Positions 19,589 to 28,447 of a DNA stretch of 42,969 bases are shown here, piece after piece. The notes under the pieces are model-generated. The model worked only from the letters and a program-made list of their open reading frames with translations. It searched no databases and had not been told where the DNA came from. The DNA comes from Pseudomonas sp. GM74 (GTDB taxonomy: Bacteria; Pseudomonadota; Gammaproteobacteria; Pseudomonadales; Pseudomonadaceae), in the NCBI RefSeq assembly GCF_000282455.1, contig NZ_AKJG01000118.1, positions 1 to 42,969 on the forward strand, written 5' to 3'. The position numbers and the translations under genes were made by a program. The stretch's first letter is position 1, and the number at the start of each line of letters is the position of its first letter.

Positions 19589-19622
19589 GTGGCAAAAAGG
19601 GGGCCAAGCCCCCTTTTTGCTT
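19589..19622 (-). terminator. Hairpin attenuator between rpsB and tsf
   Basis: A perfect 13-bp stem, GCAAAAAGGGGGC (19592-19604) with GCCCCCTTTTTGC (19608-19620), has a 3-base loop. Because each arm carries an A or T run it can work on either strand. Here it follows rpsB by 27 bases. In E. coli the rpsB-tsf gap also carries a partial terminator that sets the S2 to EF-Ts ratio; the same role is inferred. Confidence 0.8.
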
Positions 19623-19646
19623 ACTGAGTCAACGCCAAGGCGTCAA

Positions 19647-20384
19647 TTACTCAGCTGCAGCCTGAGTTTCTTCAGCTGCGAACTCTACAGTGCCGCCGGC
19701 AACATTGTTGCGACCACGGATAACAGCGTCAGCCATCGAACCCATGTACAGCTGGATAGCGCGGATTGCGTCATCGTTGCCTGGGATGATGTAGTCAACG
19801 CCTTCCGGGCTGCTGTTGGTATCGACTACGCCGATAACCGGGATGCCCAGCTTGTTGGCTTCGGTGATCGCGATGCGCTCGTGATCAACGTCGATAACGA
19901 ACAAAGCGTCTGGCAGACCGCCCATGTCCTTGATACCACCCAGGGAACGATCCAGCTTTTCCAGGTCACGAGTGCGCATCAGCGCTTCTTTCTTGGTCAG
20001 CTTGGCGAAAGTACCGTCTTCGGCTTGAACTTCAAGGTCACGCAGACGCTTGATGGAAGCACGGATGGTTTTGAAGTTGGTCAGCATGCCGCCCAACCAG
20101 CGGTGATCGACGTACGGCGAACCGCAGCGTGCTGCTTCTTCAGCAACGATCTTGCCAGCGGAACGTTTGGTTCCGACGAACAGAATCTTGTTTTTGCCCT
20201 GGGCCAGACGCTCTACGAAAGTCAGAGCTTCGTTGAACATTGGCAGGGTTTTTTCAAGGTTGATAATGTGGATCTTGTTACGCGCGCCGAAAATGTACTT
20301 GCCCATTTTCGGGTTCCAGTAACGGGTCTGGTGACCGAAGTGCACACCGGCCTTCAGCATATCGCGCATGTTGACTTGGGACAT
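19647..20384 (-). CDS. rpsB: Small ribosomal subunit protein S2
   Basis: S2 binds late to the 30S head-body junction, is needed for S1 docking, and is essential. The 245-residue product begins MSQVNMRDMLKAGVHFGHQT, followed by RYWNPKMGKYIFGARNKIHI, and has VGTKRSAGKIVAEEA, RWLGGMLTNFKTI and the C-terminal core PEGVDYIIPGNDDAIRAIQL. The ribosome binding site AAGGAAC lies ahead of the ATG. The gene is first in the rpsB-tsf operon and is preceded by a structured leader of about 130 bases; in E. coli the homologous leader lets S2 repress its own operon. Confidence 0.98.
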   Translation of the reverse strand: MSQVNMRDMLKAGVHFGHQTRYWNPKMGKYIFGARNKIHIINLEKTLPMFNEALTFVERLAQGKNKILFVGTKRSAGKIVAEEAARCGSPYVDHRWLGGMLTNFKTIRASIKRLRDLEVQAEDGTFAKLTKKEALMRTRDLEKLDRSLGGIKDMGGLPDALFVIDVDHERIAITEANKLGIPVIGVVDTNSSPEGVDYIIPGNDDAIRAIQLYMGSMADAVIRGRNNVAGGTVEFAAEETQAAAE

Positions 20385-20515
20385 GATAGTTCCTTAATAA
20401 GTCGGGTTTGGCCTCCACGTATCCCAATGACCAACCAGCAGCATCAGCTGAAGGCACCCAGGTCATCGTGTCGACACGTGTGTGGATTTAGGCTTTACGG
20501 GACATCCCCGGAAAG
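20385..20515 (-). promoter_or_regulatory. Structured rpsB leader, candidate S2 autoregulatory RNA
   Basis: The transcribed leader can form nested long-range stems: CACGT (20416-20420) with ACGTG (20476-20480), enclosing ATGACC (20427-20432) with GGTCAT (20461-20466), and inside that CAGC with GCTG. A 12-base perfect palindrome, CGTGTCGACACG (20467-20478), can fold locally and uses part of the same ACGTG arm, so two forms may exclude each other. Leader-mediated S2 feedback is known for E. coli rpsB; its operation here is inferred from position and structure. Confidence 0.6.
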
Positions 20516-20521
20516 CGGCGC

Positions 20522-20555
20522 ATTTTATACCACAAGACGAGGCAAAACGAAACCC
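20522..20555 (-). promoter_or_regulatory. Candidate rpsB promoter with GC-rich discriminator
   Basis: On the minus strand TATAAAAT (20529-20522) is a strong -10 element, followed directly by GCGCCGC. A GC-rich discriminator at this place is typical of stringently controlled ribosomal promoters. The -35 is weak (TTTCGT with a 17-base spacer). It would start the rpsB leader near 20515, about 130 bases before the gene. The rest of the 371-base gap up to map (20556-20755) shows only the candidate map promoter. Confidence 0.55.
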
Positions 20556-20665
20556 GGATTCTGAAATCCTAGCGAGCGTTTTGCTCCTTCCCTTGGAATC
20601 CGCCAAGAATGCACCATTCTATAGAGAGAAGCGATGCACACAGGCGCAGATTTGCGCTGATCGTC

Positions 20666-20674
20666 TGGTAGAAT
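20666..20674 (+). promoter_or_regulatory. Candidate extended -10 promoter of map
   Basis: TGGTAGAAT fits an extended -10 element (TGn followed by a TATAAT-like hexamer). It lies about 80 bases upstream of the map start codon. No good -35 is visible at the right distance, which is acceptable for this promoter class. The assignment is tentative. Confidence 0.35.
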
Positions 20675-20755
20675 CGCATTTTTCAGGGCCGCGAAGTTCG
20701 ATCGCGCAATGCCCTTTTCGTTTGGAAAGCGCCGCCTGGCGCAGAGAGAGCCTGT

Positions 20756-21538
20756 ATGACCGTCACCCTCAAAACCCCCGAGGATATCGCCAAGATGCGC
20801 ATCGCCGGCAAACTGGCCGCCGATGTGCTGGAAATGATTGCCGAATACGTCAAGCCGGGCGTTACCACCGATCAACTGAACCAGATCTGCCACGACTACA
20901 TCGTCAATGAGCAGAAAGCCATCCCTGCCCCGCTCAACTACAAGGGCTATCCAAAGTCGATCTGCACGTCGATCAACCATGTGGTCTGCCACGGCATCCC
21001 GAACGACAAGCCGCTCAAGGATGGCGACACCCTGAACATCGACGTCACTGTCATCAAGGACGGTTACCACGGCGACACCAGCCGCATGTTCCACGTCGGC
21101 AACGTGCCAGTCTGGGCCGAGCGTCTGTCCCAGGTAACCCAGGAGTGCATGTACAAGGCGATCGAGATCGTCAAACCCGGCTGCCGCCTGGGCGACATCG
21201 GCGAAATCATCCAGAAGCACGCGGAAAGGAACGGCTTCTCGGTGGTTCGCGAATTCTGCGGCCATGGTATCGGCAAGGTATTTCACGAAGAGCCGCAGAT
21301 CCTGCACTACGGCCGCGCGGGCACCGGCATGGAACTCAAGGCCGGCATGACCTTCACCATCGAGCCGATGATCAACCAGGGCCGTGCCGACACCAAGGTA
21401 CTGGGCGACGGCTGGACCGCGATCACCAAGGACCGCAAGCTCTCGGCACAGTGGGAACACACCCTGCTGGTGACCGAAACCGGTTACGAGATCTTCACCT
21501 TGCGCAGCGATGACACCATCCCTCGCGTTTCGGCCTGA
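20756..21538 (+). CDS. map: Type I methionine aminopeptidase
   Basis: Map removes the initiator methionine from nascent proteins with small second residues and is essential. The 260-residue pita-bread-fold protein has all five metal ligands visible: D96 (NIDVTV), D107 (YHGDTSR), H170 (CGHGIG), E203 (TIEPMI) and E234 (WEHTLLV), plus the substrate His at 79. It is the first gene to the right of the divergent rpsB promoter, an arrangement conserved in many bacteria. It is followed after 41 bases by glnD on the same strand, so the two probably form one transcript. Confidence 0.98.
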   Translation: MTVTLKTPEDIAKMRIAGKLAADVLEMIAEYVKPGVTTDQLNQICHDYIVNEQKAIPAPLNYKGYPKSICTSINHVVCHGIPNDKPLKDGDTLNIDVTVIKDGYHGDTSRMFHVGNVPVWAERLSQVTQECMYKAIEIVKPGCRLGDIGEIIQKHAERNGFSVVREFCGHGIGKVFHEEPQILHYGRAGTGMELKAGMTFTIEPMINQGRADTKVLGDGWTAITKDRKLSAQWEHTLLVTETGYEIFTLRSDDTIPRVSA

Positions 21539-21579
21539 TCCCGCCACCGAACCTCGCCTATAGAAAGGAAAGCCAATCG

Positions 21580-24282
21580 ATGCCGCAGGTGGATCCCGAA
21601 CTCTTCGACCGCGGCCAGTTCCAGGCTGAACTGGCCCTGAAGGCAAGCCCGATCTCGGCCTTCAAGAAGGCGATCCGCCAGGCCCGCGAAGTGCTCGATA
21701 CGCGCTTTCGCAATGGCCGGGACATTCGCCGGCTGATCGAGGATCGCGCCTGGTTCGTCGATAACATCCTGCAAAAGGCCTGGGAGCAGTTCAGCTGGAG
21801 CGAGGACGCCGACATCGCGCTGGTTGCGGTCGGCGGCTACGGCCGTGGCGAATTGCACCCTTATTCCGATATCGACTTGCTGATCCTGCTGGACAGCGCC
21901 GACCACGAGGTTTTCCGCGATTCCATCGAGCGTTTTCTGACGCTGTTGTGGGACATTGGCCTGGAGGTCGGCCAGAGCGTTCGCTCGGTCGACGAATGCG
22001 CCGTCGAGGCCCGCGCCGACCTGACGGTCGTCACCAACCTGATGGAAAGCCGCACCATCGCAGGCCCCGAGCATCTGCGCCAGCGCATGCTGGACGTCAC
22101 CGGCACCGGGCACATGTGGCCGAGCAAGGACTTCTTCCTGGCCAAGCGTGCCGAACAAAAGGCCCGCCACCACAAGTACAACGACACCGAATACAACCTG
22201 GAACCCAACGTCAAAGGCTCACCCGGCGGCCTGCGGGATATCCAGACGATTCTGTGGGTGGCCCGTCGCGAGTACGGCACCCTGAACCTGCGGGCACTGG
22301 CTGGGGAAGGATTCCTGGTCGAAAGTGAAAACGCCCTGCTCGCCTCCTCCCAGGAGTTCCTGTGGAAGGTTCGCTATGCCCTGCACATGCTCGCCGGTCG
22401 TTCCGAAGATCGCCTGCTGTTCGATCACCAGCGCACCATTGCCGGACTGCTAGGCTTCAAAGGCGACGACGCCAAGCAAGCCATCGAAAACTTCATGCAG
22501 CAGTATTACCGGGTGGTCATGAGCATCGCCCAACTCAGCGACCTGATCATCCAGCACTTCGAGGAAGTCATCCTCGCACCTGAAGACGAATCACCACCGC
22601 AGCCAATCAACTCGCGTTTCCAGCTGCATGACGGCTACATCGAGGCACGCAACGACAACGTTTTCCGCCGTACCCCGTTCGCCATGCTCGAAATCTTCGT
22701 GCTGATGGCCCAGCAGCCGGAAATCAAGGGCGTTCGCGCCGACACCATTCGTCTGCTGCGGGAACACCGCCACCTGATCGACGACGACTTCCGCAACGAT
22801 ATTCGCAACACCAGCCTGTTTATCGAGCTGTTCAAGTGCAAGATCGGCATCCACCGCAACCTGCGGCGGATGAACCGTTACGGCATCCTGGGGCGCTACC
22901 TGCCCGAATTCGGCTTTATCGTCGGGCAGATGCAGCATGACCTGTTCCACATCTATACAGTCGATGCCCATACCCTGAACCTGATCAAGCACCTGCGTAA
23001 GTTGCAGTACACCCAGGTGTCGGAAAAATTTCCGCTGGCCAGCAAGCTCATGGGCAAACTGCCCAAACCCGAACTGATCTACATGGCCGGCCTCTACCAC
23101 GACATCGGCAAAGGCCGACATGGCGACCACTCGGACATCGGAGCAGTCGATGCCGAGGCGTTTTGCCAGCGCCATCAGCTGCCAGTGTGGGACAGCCGCC
23201 TGATTGTGTGGCTGGTGCAGAACCACCTGGTGATGTCGACCACCGCCCAGCGCAAGGACTTGTCCGACCCGCAGGTGATCCACGACTTTGCCCAGATCGT
23301 CGGTGACGAAACCCGCCTCGACTACCTGTATGTGCTGACCGTCTCCGACATCAACGCCACCAACCCGACCCTGTGGAACTCCTGGCGCGCCAGCCTGCTG
23401 CGTCAGCTCTACACCGAGACCAAGCGCGCCCTGCGTCGCGGCCTGGAGAACCCGGTGGATCGCGAAGAGCAGATCCGCCAGACCCAGAGCGCCGCCCTGG
23501 ATATCCTGGTGCGCGGCGGCACCGACCCGGACGATGTCGAGCAGTTGTGGGCGCAACTGGGTGATGACTATTTTCTGCGCCACACCGCCGGCGACGTGGC
23601 CTGGCACAGTGACGCGATCCTCCAGCAACCGGCCGACGGCGGGCCGCTGGTGCTGATCAAGGAGACCACCCAGCGCGAGTTCGAAGGTGGCACGCAGATC
23701 TTCATCTATGCCCCCGACCAGCACGACTTCTTTGCCGTGACCGTGGCCGCGATGGACCAGCTCAACCTGAACATCCACGACGCCCGGGTCATCACCTCCA
23801 GCAGCCAGTTCACCCTCGACACCTATATCGTGCTCGACACCGACGGCGACTCGATTGGCGACAACCCGGCGCGGGTCAAACAGATCCGCGAAGGCCTGAC
23901 CGAAGCCCTGCGCAACCCTGACGACTACCCGACCATCATCCAGCGCCGGGTGCCACGTCAGCTCAAGCATTTCGCCTTTGCGCCACAGGTGACGATCCAC
24001 AACGATGCCCAGCGCCAGGTGACGGTGCTCGAACTCACCGCTCCCGACCGCCCGGGCCTGCTGGCGCGGATCGGCACGATCTTCCTGGAGTTCGACCTGT
24101 CGCTGCAGAACGCCAAGATCGCCACCCTCGGCGAGCGCGTGGAGGACGTGTTCTTCATCACCGACGCCAACAATCAGCCGTTGTCCGACCCGTTGCTGTG
24201 CAGCCGCCTGCAGGATGCGATCGTCGAACAACTGAGCGTCAACCAGGAACCCGATATCAAACTGTCGCGCATCAGCATCTGA
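21580..24282 (+). CDS. glnD: Bifunctional PII uridylyltransferase/uridylyl-removing enzyme
   Basis: GlnD senses glutamine and adds UMP to, or removes it from, the PII proteins, so controlling glutamine synthetase and NtrBC nitrogen regulation. The 900-residue product has the full family layout. The nucleotidyltransferase domain carries VGGYGRGELHPYSDIDLL with catalytic D97 and D99. The HD domain lies near residue 500 (AGLYHDIGKGRHGDHS), and two C-terminal ACT domains begin at about 710 (FFAVTVAAMDQLNLNIHDAR) and 815 (VLELTAPDRPGLLARIGTIF). AAAGGAAAG precedes the ATG. A REPIN follows the stop. Confidence 0.98.
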   Translation: MPQVDPELFDRGQFQAELALKASPISAFKKAIRQAREVLDTRFRNGRDIRRLIEDRAWFVDNILQKAWEQFSWSEDADIALVAVGGYGRGELHPYSDIDLLILLDSADHEVFRDSIERFLTLLWDIGLEVGQSVRSVDECAVEARADLTVVTNLMESRTIAGPEHLRQRMLDVTGTGHMWPSKDFFLAKRAEQKARHHKYNDTEYNLEPNVKGSPGGLRDIQTILWVARREYGTLNLRALAGEGFLVESENALLASSQEFLWKVRYALHMLAGRSEDRLLFDHQRTIAGLLGFKGDDAKQAIENFMQQYYRVVMSIAQLSDLIIQHFEEVILAPEDESPPQPINSRFQLHDGYIEARNDNVFRRTPFAMLEIFVLMAQQPEIKGVRADTIRLLREHRHLIDDDFRNDIRNTSLFIELFKCKIGIHRNLRRMNRYGILGRYLPEFGFIVGQMQHDLFHIYTVDAHTLNLIKHLRKLQYTQVSEKFPLASKLMGKLPKPELIYMAGLYHDIGKGRHGDHSDIGAVDAEAFCQRHQLPVWDSRLIVWLVQNHLVMSTTAQRKDLSDPQVIHDFAQIVGDETRLDYLYVLTVSDINATNPTLWNSWRASLLRQLYTETKRALRRGLENPVDREEQIRQTQSAALDILVRGGTDPDDVEQLWAQLGDDYFLRHTAGDVAWHSDAILQQPADGGPLVLIKETTQREFEGGTQIFIYAPDQHDFFAVTVAAMDQLNLNIHDARVITSSSQFTLDTYIVLDTDGDSIGDNPARVKQIREGLTEALRNPDDYPTIIQRRVPRQLKHFAFAPQVTIHNDAQRQVTVLELTAPDRPGLLARIGTIFLEFDLSLQNAKIATLGERVEDVFFITDANNQPLSDPLLCSRLQDAIVEQLSVNQEPDIKLSRISI

Positions 24283-24298
24283 ATCTACAAATCCCCCT

Positions 24299-24385
24299 GT
24301 GGGAGCGGGCTTGCTCGCGAATCGGAAGTGTCAGTCGACATCCACATTGCTGACACACCGCTTTCGCGAGCAAGCCCGCTCCCAC
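24299..24385. repeat. REP doublet (REPIN) between glnD and dapC
   Basis: Inverted REP units of the GTGGGAGCGGGCTTGCTC type have outer ends at 24299 and 24385. The spacer itself holds a second inverted repeat, GTGTCAG with CTGACAC, so the whole element can fold as one long hairpin. It ends only 17 bases before the dapC start and therefore includes or adjoins its leader. Confidence 0.9.
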
Positions 24386-24402
24386 ATTGAACGAGGCCCC
24401 CC

Positions 24403-25605
24403 ATGAACAACGCTCTGTCCCAGCTCCAGCCCTACCCGTTCGAGAAACTCCGCGCCCTGCTCGGCAGCGTGACGCCCAACCCGGACAAACGTCCGATTGC
24501 GCTGTCCATCGGCGAGCCGAAACACCGTTCGCCGAGCTTTGTCGCCGAGGCCCTGGCCAGCAATCTGGAAAAAATGGCCGTGTACCCGACCACCCTCGGC
24601 ATCCCGGAGCTGCGTGAAGCCATTGCTGCGTGGTGCGAACGTCGCTTCGATGTCCCAAAGGGCTGGATCGACCCGGCGCGCAACGTGCTGCCGGTCAACG
24701 GCACCCGCGAGGCCCTGTTCGCCTTCACCCAGACCGTGGTCAACCGTGGCGATGACGCGCTGGTGGTCAGTCCGAACCCGTTCTACCAGATCTACGAAGG
24801 CGCGGCCTTTCTCGCCGGCGCCAAGCCGCATTACCTGCCATGCCTGGACGAAAACGGCTTCAACCCGGACTTCGACGCGGTTTCTGCGGACATCTGGAAA
24901 CGCTGCCAGATTCTGTTCCTGTGCTCGCCGGGCAACCCGACCGGTGCCCTGATCCCGGTCGAGACCCTGAAAAAGCTGATTGCCCTGGCCGATGAACACG
25001 ATTTCGTGATCGCCGCGGACGAGTGCTACAGCGAACTGTATTTCGACGAGCAGACCCCGCCGCCGGGCCTGCTCAGCGCCTGCGCGGAACTGGGTCGCAA
25101 GGACTTCAAGCGCTGCGTGGTGTTCCACAGCCTGTCCAAGCGCTCGAACCTGCCAGGTCTGCGCTCTGGCTTTGTAGCCGGTGATGCCGACGTCCTCAAG
25201 GGCTTCCTGCTCTACCGCACCTACCACGGCTGCGCGATGCCGGTTCAGACGCAACTGGCCAGCGTTGCAGCGTGGAATGACGAAGTACACGTACGCGCCA
25301 ACCGGGCGCTGTATCGCGAGAAGTTTGATGCTGTGCTGGAGATTCTGAAACCAGTCATGGATGTGCAGCGCCCAGATGGCAGCTTCTACCTATGGCCGAA
25401 CGTTAAGGGTGATGATGCCGCGTTCTGTCGGAATCTGTTTGCCGAAGAACACGTGACGGTAGTGCCTGGCTCCTACCTGTCCCGTGAAGTGGATGGCGTC
25501 AACCCGGGCGCCGGACGAGTGCGCATGGCACTGGTTGCACCGCTGACGGAATGTGTCGAGGCAGCTGAACGCATTCGGGAATTTATCACCCACCATAGTT
25601 CTTAA
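24403..25605 (+). CDS. dapC: N-succinyldiaminopimelate aminotransferase
   Basis: DapC is the PLP enzyme that transaminates N-succinyl-2-amino-6-ketopimelate with glutamate, between DapD and DapE in lysine and peptidoglycan precursor synthesis. The 400-residue class I/II aminotransferase shows the start MNNALSQLQPYPFEKLRALL, then IALSIGEPKHRSP, VYPTTLGIPELREAI, SPGNPTGALIP, ADECYSELYFDE, and the PLP lysine in HSLSKRSNLPGLRSGF. GAGG lies ahead of the ATG. The assignment as DapC instead of another class I aminotransferase rests on Pseudomonas gene order next to glnD and on dapD and dapE in the same window. Confidence 0.93.
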   Translation: MNNALSQLQPYPFEKLRALLGSVTPNPDKRPIALSIGEPKHRSPSFVAEALASNLEKMAVYPTTLGIPELREAIAAWCERRFDVPKGWIDPARNVLPVNGTREALFAFTQTVVNRGDDALVVSPNPFYQIYEGAAFLAGAKPHYLPCLDENGFNPDFDAVSADIWKRCQILFLCSPGNPTGALIPVETLKKLIALADEHDFVIAADECYSELYFDEQTPPPGLLSACAELGRKDFKRCVVFHSLSKRSNLPGLRSGFVAGDADVLKGFLLYRTYHGCAMPVQTQLASVAAWNDEVHVRANRALYREKFDAVLEILKPVMDVQRPDGSFYLWPNVKGDDAAFCRNLFAEEHVTVVPGSYLSREVDGVNPGAGRVRMALVAPLTECVEAAERIREFITHHSS

Positions 25606-25615
25606 AGTCCAATGC

Positions 25616-25638
25616 CCGCACGGCGCAATGCCGTGCGG
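25616..25638 (+). terminator. Stem-loop after dapC, doubtful terminator
   Basis: A perfect 9-bp stem, CCGCACGGC (25616-25624) with GCCGTGCGG (25630-25638), has a 5-base loop and lies 10 bases after the dapC stop. It is followed by an A-rich tract and not by a T run, so it may be a 3'-end stabiliser or an inefficient terminator. Confidence 0.4.
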
Positions 25639-25849
25639 CTGCACACAAATAAAAAGCAATACAAGCAACTTACCTTTAGCTTGCCACTTATTATATTAAT
25701 ACCCTATTCTTTTTAAGCGACCTGTAGTTCTTTTCAAAACAGACACGACTCGCTGCAACTCGAAACCTTCAACAATCCATCACCACCCGACTTATGATGC
25801 CTGCGCCATCGCGCAGGGCACCCAATTTAATTATAGGGACATTACCCAT

Positions 25850-26590
25850 ATGGACACCTTACATTTGTGCGGAGGGATAAACCCAGTCGACAACAAAGTC
25901 TCTTATGAGCTTGCCACCCAGGAAGACAACTCCAACAAGCCAAACCGCGTAAAGGGCGGAATAAACATACAAAGCATCGGCACGCACAGTAAATTCTGGG
26001 CTCAACATAGAACACTAAAGATAGGTTACTTCTCCAAACACACCCAACTCATGAAATTTATTGAAACCGCATTAAAGCTCTGGACACCCCATATCAACCT
26101 CAACATTAAATTCGTTGAAAAAGTCGAAGAAGCAGACATACGAATATCCTTTAGCAGCAAGACAAGCGGACACTGGTCATATGTTGGGACGGATGCATTG
26201 TCAGTACCCAGCAACCAGGCCACTATGCACTTCGACCTGAACGCAAAGTTTCTAACCGAGCATTGGATAGCCACTATTTTACACGAATTTGGTCATGCAT
26301 TTGGTTTGGAACACGAGCATCAGCACCCAGAGGCCAACATCGACTGGAATACACCCGCGGTATATCGGGAATGCGAAAAACAATTAGGCTGGCCTAAAGA
26401 AAAGACTTACTTCAATATCTTTAAAAAAAACGACAAAAGCAAATCAACAACAGCCCCCTACGACCCGAAATCAATCATGCACTACGGCTTTTCCAAGGCT
26501 TTCATCTGGAACAAAATCGATATGCCGTTCAATTTCTCCCTAACAGAGAAAGACATCAATTTCATAAGCTCAATCTACCCCAAAAAATAA
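25850..26590 (+). CDS. Astacin-like (metzincin) zinc metalloprotease, foreign base composition
   Basis: The 246-residue product carries the complete astacin-type zinc signature HEFGHAFGLEHEHQHP, with ligands H145, H149 and H155, catalytic E146, and E156 following the third His. A Met-turn SIMHYG at 208-213 includes the Tyr typical of astacins. The protease domain covers about residues 50-246. There is no signal peptide or membrane segment: the N terminus MDTLHLCGGINPVDNK is hydrophilic. Hand counts of three 60-base lines gave 32, 35 and 48% GC against 62% in a dapC line, and ATA, TTA and AAA codons are common, suggesting recent acquisition. AGGGA precedes the ATG. It is convergent with the antiporter gene 20 bases away; substrate and export route are unknown. 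Confidence 0.9.
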   Translation: MDTLHLCGGINPVDNKVSYELATQEDNSNKPNRVKGGINIQSIGTHSKFWAQHRTLKIGYFSKHTQLMKFIETALKLWTPHINLNIKFVEKVEEADIRISFSSKTSGHWSYVGTDALSVPSNQATMHFDLNAKFLTEHWIATILHEFGHAFGLEHEHQHPEANIDWNTPAVYRECEKQLGWPKEKTYFNIFKKNDKSKSTTAPYDPKSIMHYGFSKAFIWNKIDMPFNFSLTEKDINFISSIYPKK

Positions 26591-26610
26591 AGTCTTTAGC
26601 GCTCAGCCAG

Positions 26611-28242
26611 CTAATTAACCCTCCCTAACTTTGCTTCACTCAAATCCAGTTCCCCCAACACCTCACGCAACACGTCATCACCAATCTGGTGATGACGACT
26701 GAGGCTGTACAACTCCAGACGTTGTGCGCGCAGCGCCTTCAAGCGCAAACGCCGTTCCAGCAAGTCCATCTGGAACGCCAGGGCTTGCGCCTCGGCGGAA
26801 TCATTGAACACCTCCAACTGGTGTCGGTACTCGGACATGATCCGCGCCTTGAGTTCGGCGGCCAGCGCGGACTGGGCGGCGTCCTGCGGGTTGACCTCTT
26901 CTGTCTCAAGCGCATGGATGGCCGCTTCGGCGGTCTTGCGCCAGGCGTCGCGCACTTCATTGCGTCGCTTGTCGTCCGGACTGGCCTCGATGCCGCGCAA
27001 CAACAGTGGCAGCGCAATGCAGGCCGCAATCAACGACAGCAGAATCACCCCGGCGGCGATGAAAATCAGCAGGTCGCGCTCGGGAAACGCACTGGCCCCC
27101 ATGAGCATCGGCACCGACATCACACCCGCCAGCGTCACCGCACCACGCACGCCGCCGACGGTCAGCAACCAGCAGGAACGCGCGCTGGGCACCCGTGTCA
27201 GCTCAGCTTTGCCGCGCCAGCGCCGCAGCAGAATTGACAGCCGCCAGATGCTCTGTACCCAAACGAACCGCAAAACCAGCAGCACCAGGAAAATCGCCAC
27301 CACGTCCAGCCCGCGATACAGCAACGTCGGCCATAGCGAAGTTTCGTGGCTGGCCACCGCCTTGATGATGTCCGGCAACTGCAACCCCAACAGCAGGAAG
27401 ATCAAACCGTTGAAGGCGAACTCCAGCAATGACCAGACACTTCGATTGAGCAATCGTGTGTTGGTCTGGCGCGGCAGCAGGTCGAGCCAGCTCTGCATCA
27501 TCCCCGCCGCCACCGCTGACAGGATGCCTGACACCTCCATGCGCTCGGCCAGCACGTAGGCCGCAAACGGCAATAGCAACATGAACACCACGTGCGTCGC
27601 CGGATCATCCCAGCCCCGCGCGATCATCCACGCCCGCATACGACCGACCAGCCAGCTCAAGGCCACCCCGACGGTCAGCCCGCCCACCGCGACCAGTACA
27701 AACGTCAGGCTGGCATTGGCCAGCGAGAACACGCCGGTAACCGCTGCCACCAGGGCAAACTTGAACGTTACCAGGCCCGAGGCATCGTTCATCAGCGCCT
27801 CGCCCTGCAAGATGTGCATCAACGGGGCCGGCAGTCGATTGCGGGAAATGGCCGACACCGCCACCGCGTCCGTCGGTGACAGCACGGCCGCGAGGGCAAA
27901 CGCCACCGGCAACGGCACACCAGGCAGCAGCCAATGAATGAAATACCCGGCGCCGACCACCGTGAACAGCACCAGGCCCACCGCCAGGGTCAGGATCGGG
28001 CCACGCAGGTGCCAGAATTCGCGCTTGGGCATGCGCCAGCCGTCGGAGAACAACAGTGGCGGCAGGAACAGAAACAGGAACAGTTCGGGATCGAGGGCTA
28101 CATGCAGGCCGAGCGTCGGCCAGGCAAGCAGGGCACCGGCGGCAATCTGCACCAACGGCAACGGCAGCGGAACCACCCGTCCGATCAGGCGCGAAACGCC
28201 GACCAGCATCAACAGGATCAGGACGGTGTAGGCGGTTTGCAT
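26611..28242 (-). CDS. CPA1-family Na+/H+ antiporter
   Basis: This inner-membrane transporter exchanges protons for sodium or potassium and helps control internal pH and salt. The 543-residue product has about twelve hydrophobic segments in residues 1-410, starting MQTAYTVLILLMLVGVSRLI. Conserved CPA1 motifs are LFLPPLLFSDGWRMP, LAAVLSPTDAVAVSAISR and ILQGEALMNDASGLVTFKFA; the last holds the ND ion-binding pair. A cytoplasmic tail of about 120 residues rich in Glu and Arg ends the protein (YRHQLEVFNDSAEAQALAFQ). It is closest in type to YjcE/NhaP proteins; ion preference cannot be read from sequence. No strong ribosome binding site is seen before the ATG. Confidence 0.92.
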   Translation of the reverse strand: MQTAYTVLILLMLVGVSRLIGRVVPLPLPLVQIAAGALLAWPTLGLHVALDPELFLFLFLPPLLFSDGWRMPKREFWHLRGPILTLAVGLVLFTVVGAGYFIHWLLPGVPLPVAFALAAVLSPTDAVAVSAISRNRLPAPLMHILQGEALMNDASGLVTFKFALVAAVTGVFSLANASLTFVLVAVGGLTVGVALSWLVGRMRAWMIARGWDDPATHVVFMLLLPFAAYVLAERMEVSGILSAVAAGMMQSWLDLLPRQTNTRLLNRSVWSLLEFAFNGLIFLLLGLQLPDIIKAVASHETSLWPTLLYRGLDVVAIFLVLLVLRFVWVQSIWRLSILLRRWRGKAELTRVPSARSCWLLTVGGVRGAVTLAGVMSVPMLMGASAFPERDLLIFIAAGVILLSLIAACIALPLLLRGIEASPDDKRRNEVRDAWRKTAEAAIHALETEEVNPQDAAQSALAAELKARIMSEYRHQLEVFNDSAEAQALAFQMDLLERRLRLKALRAQRLELYSLSRHHQIGDDVLREVLGELDLSEAKLGRVN

Positions 28243-28343
28243 AAAGCGGGATTCTCAGGCAATCGACAGCATTGAAGTGCCATATTAGCCGCTTAGACTA
28301 ACAGTGGCCCTTGCACCTATGTCGCACCCGGATCGCGCCAATC

Positions 28344-28371
28344 CCTGTGGGAACAAGCTAGCTCCCACAGG
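28344..28371. repeat. Short REP-derived hairpin
   Basis: CCTGTGGGA (28344-28352) and TCCCACAGG (28363-28371) form a 9-bp stem around a 10-base loop, followed by TTTTGCGTTTT. Only the outer end of a REP unit is recognisable. With the T run it may also act as a terminator upstream of the ArsC-like gene. Confidence 0.6.
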
Positions 28372-28447
28372 TTTTGCGTTTTAACTCAATGCCCATGGCA
28401 TAATCCGTCACCTTTATATTTACGGCACCTGCAAAGGGGGCAATTCC

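Noticed and set aside
20525..21646. A 373-codon minus-strand frame opposite map
   Set aside because: Antisense of map with all metal ligands of Map intact on the other strand; it also covers the rpsB promoter.
22591..24231. A 546-codon open frame on the minus strand opposite glnD
   Set aside because: It is the antisense of glnD; the real gene has all GlnD domains intact.
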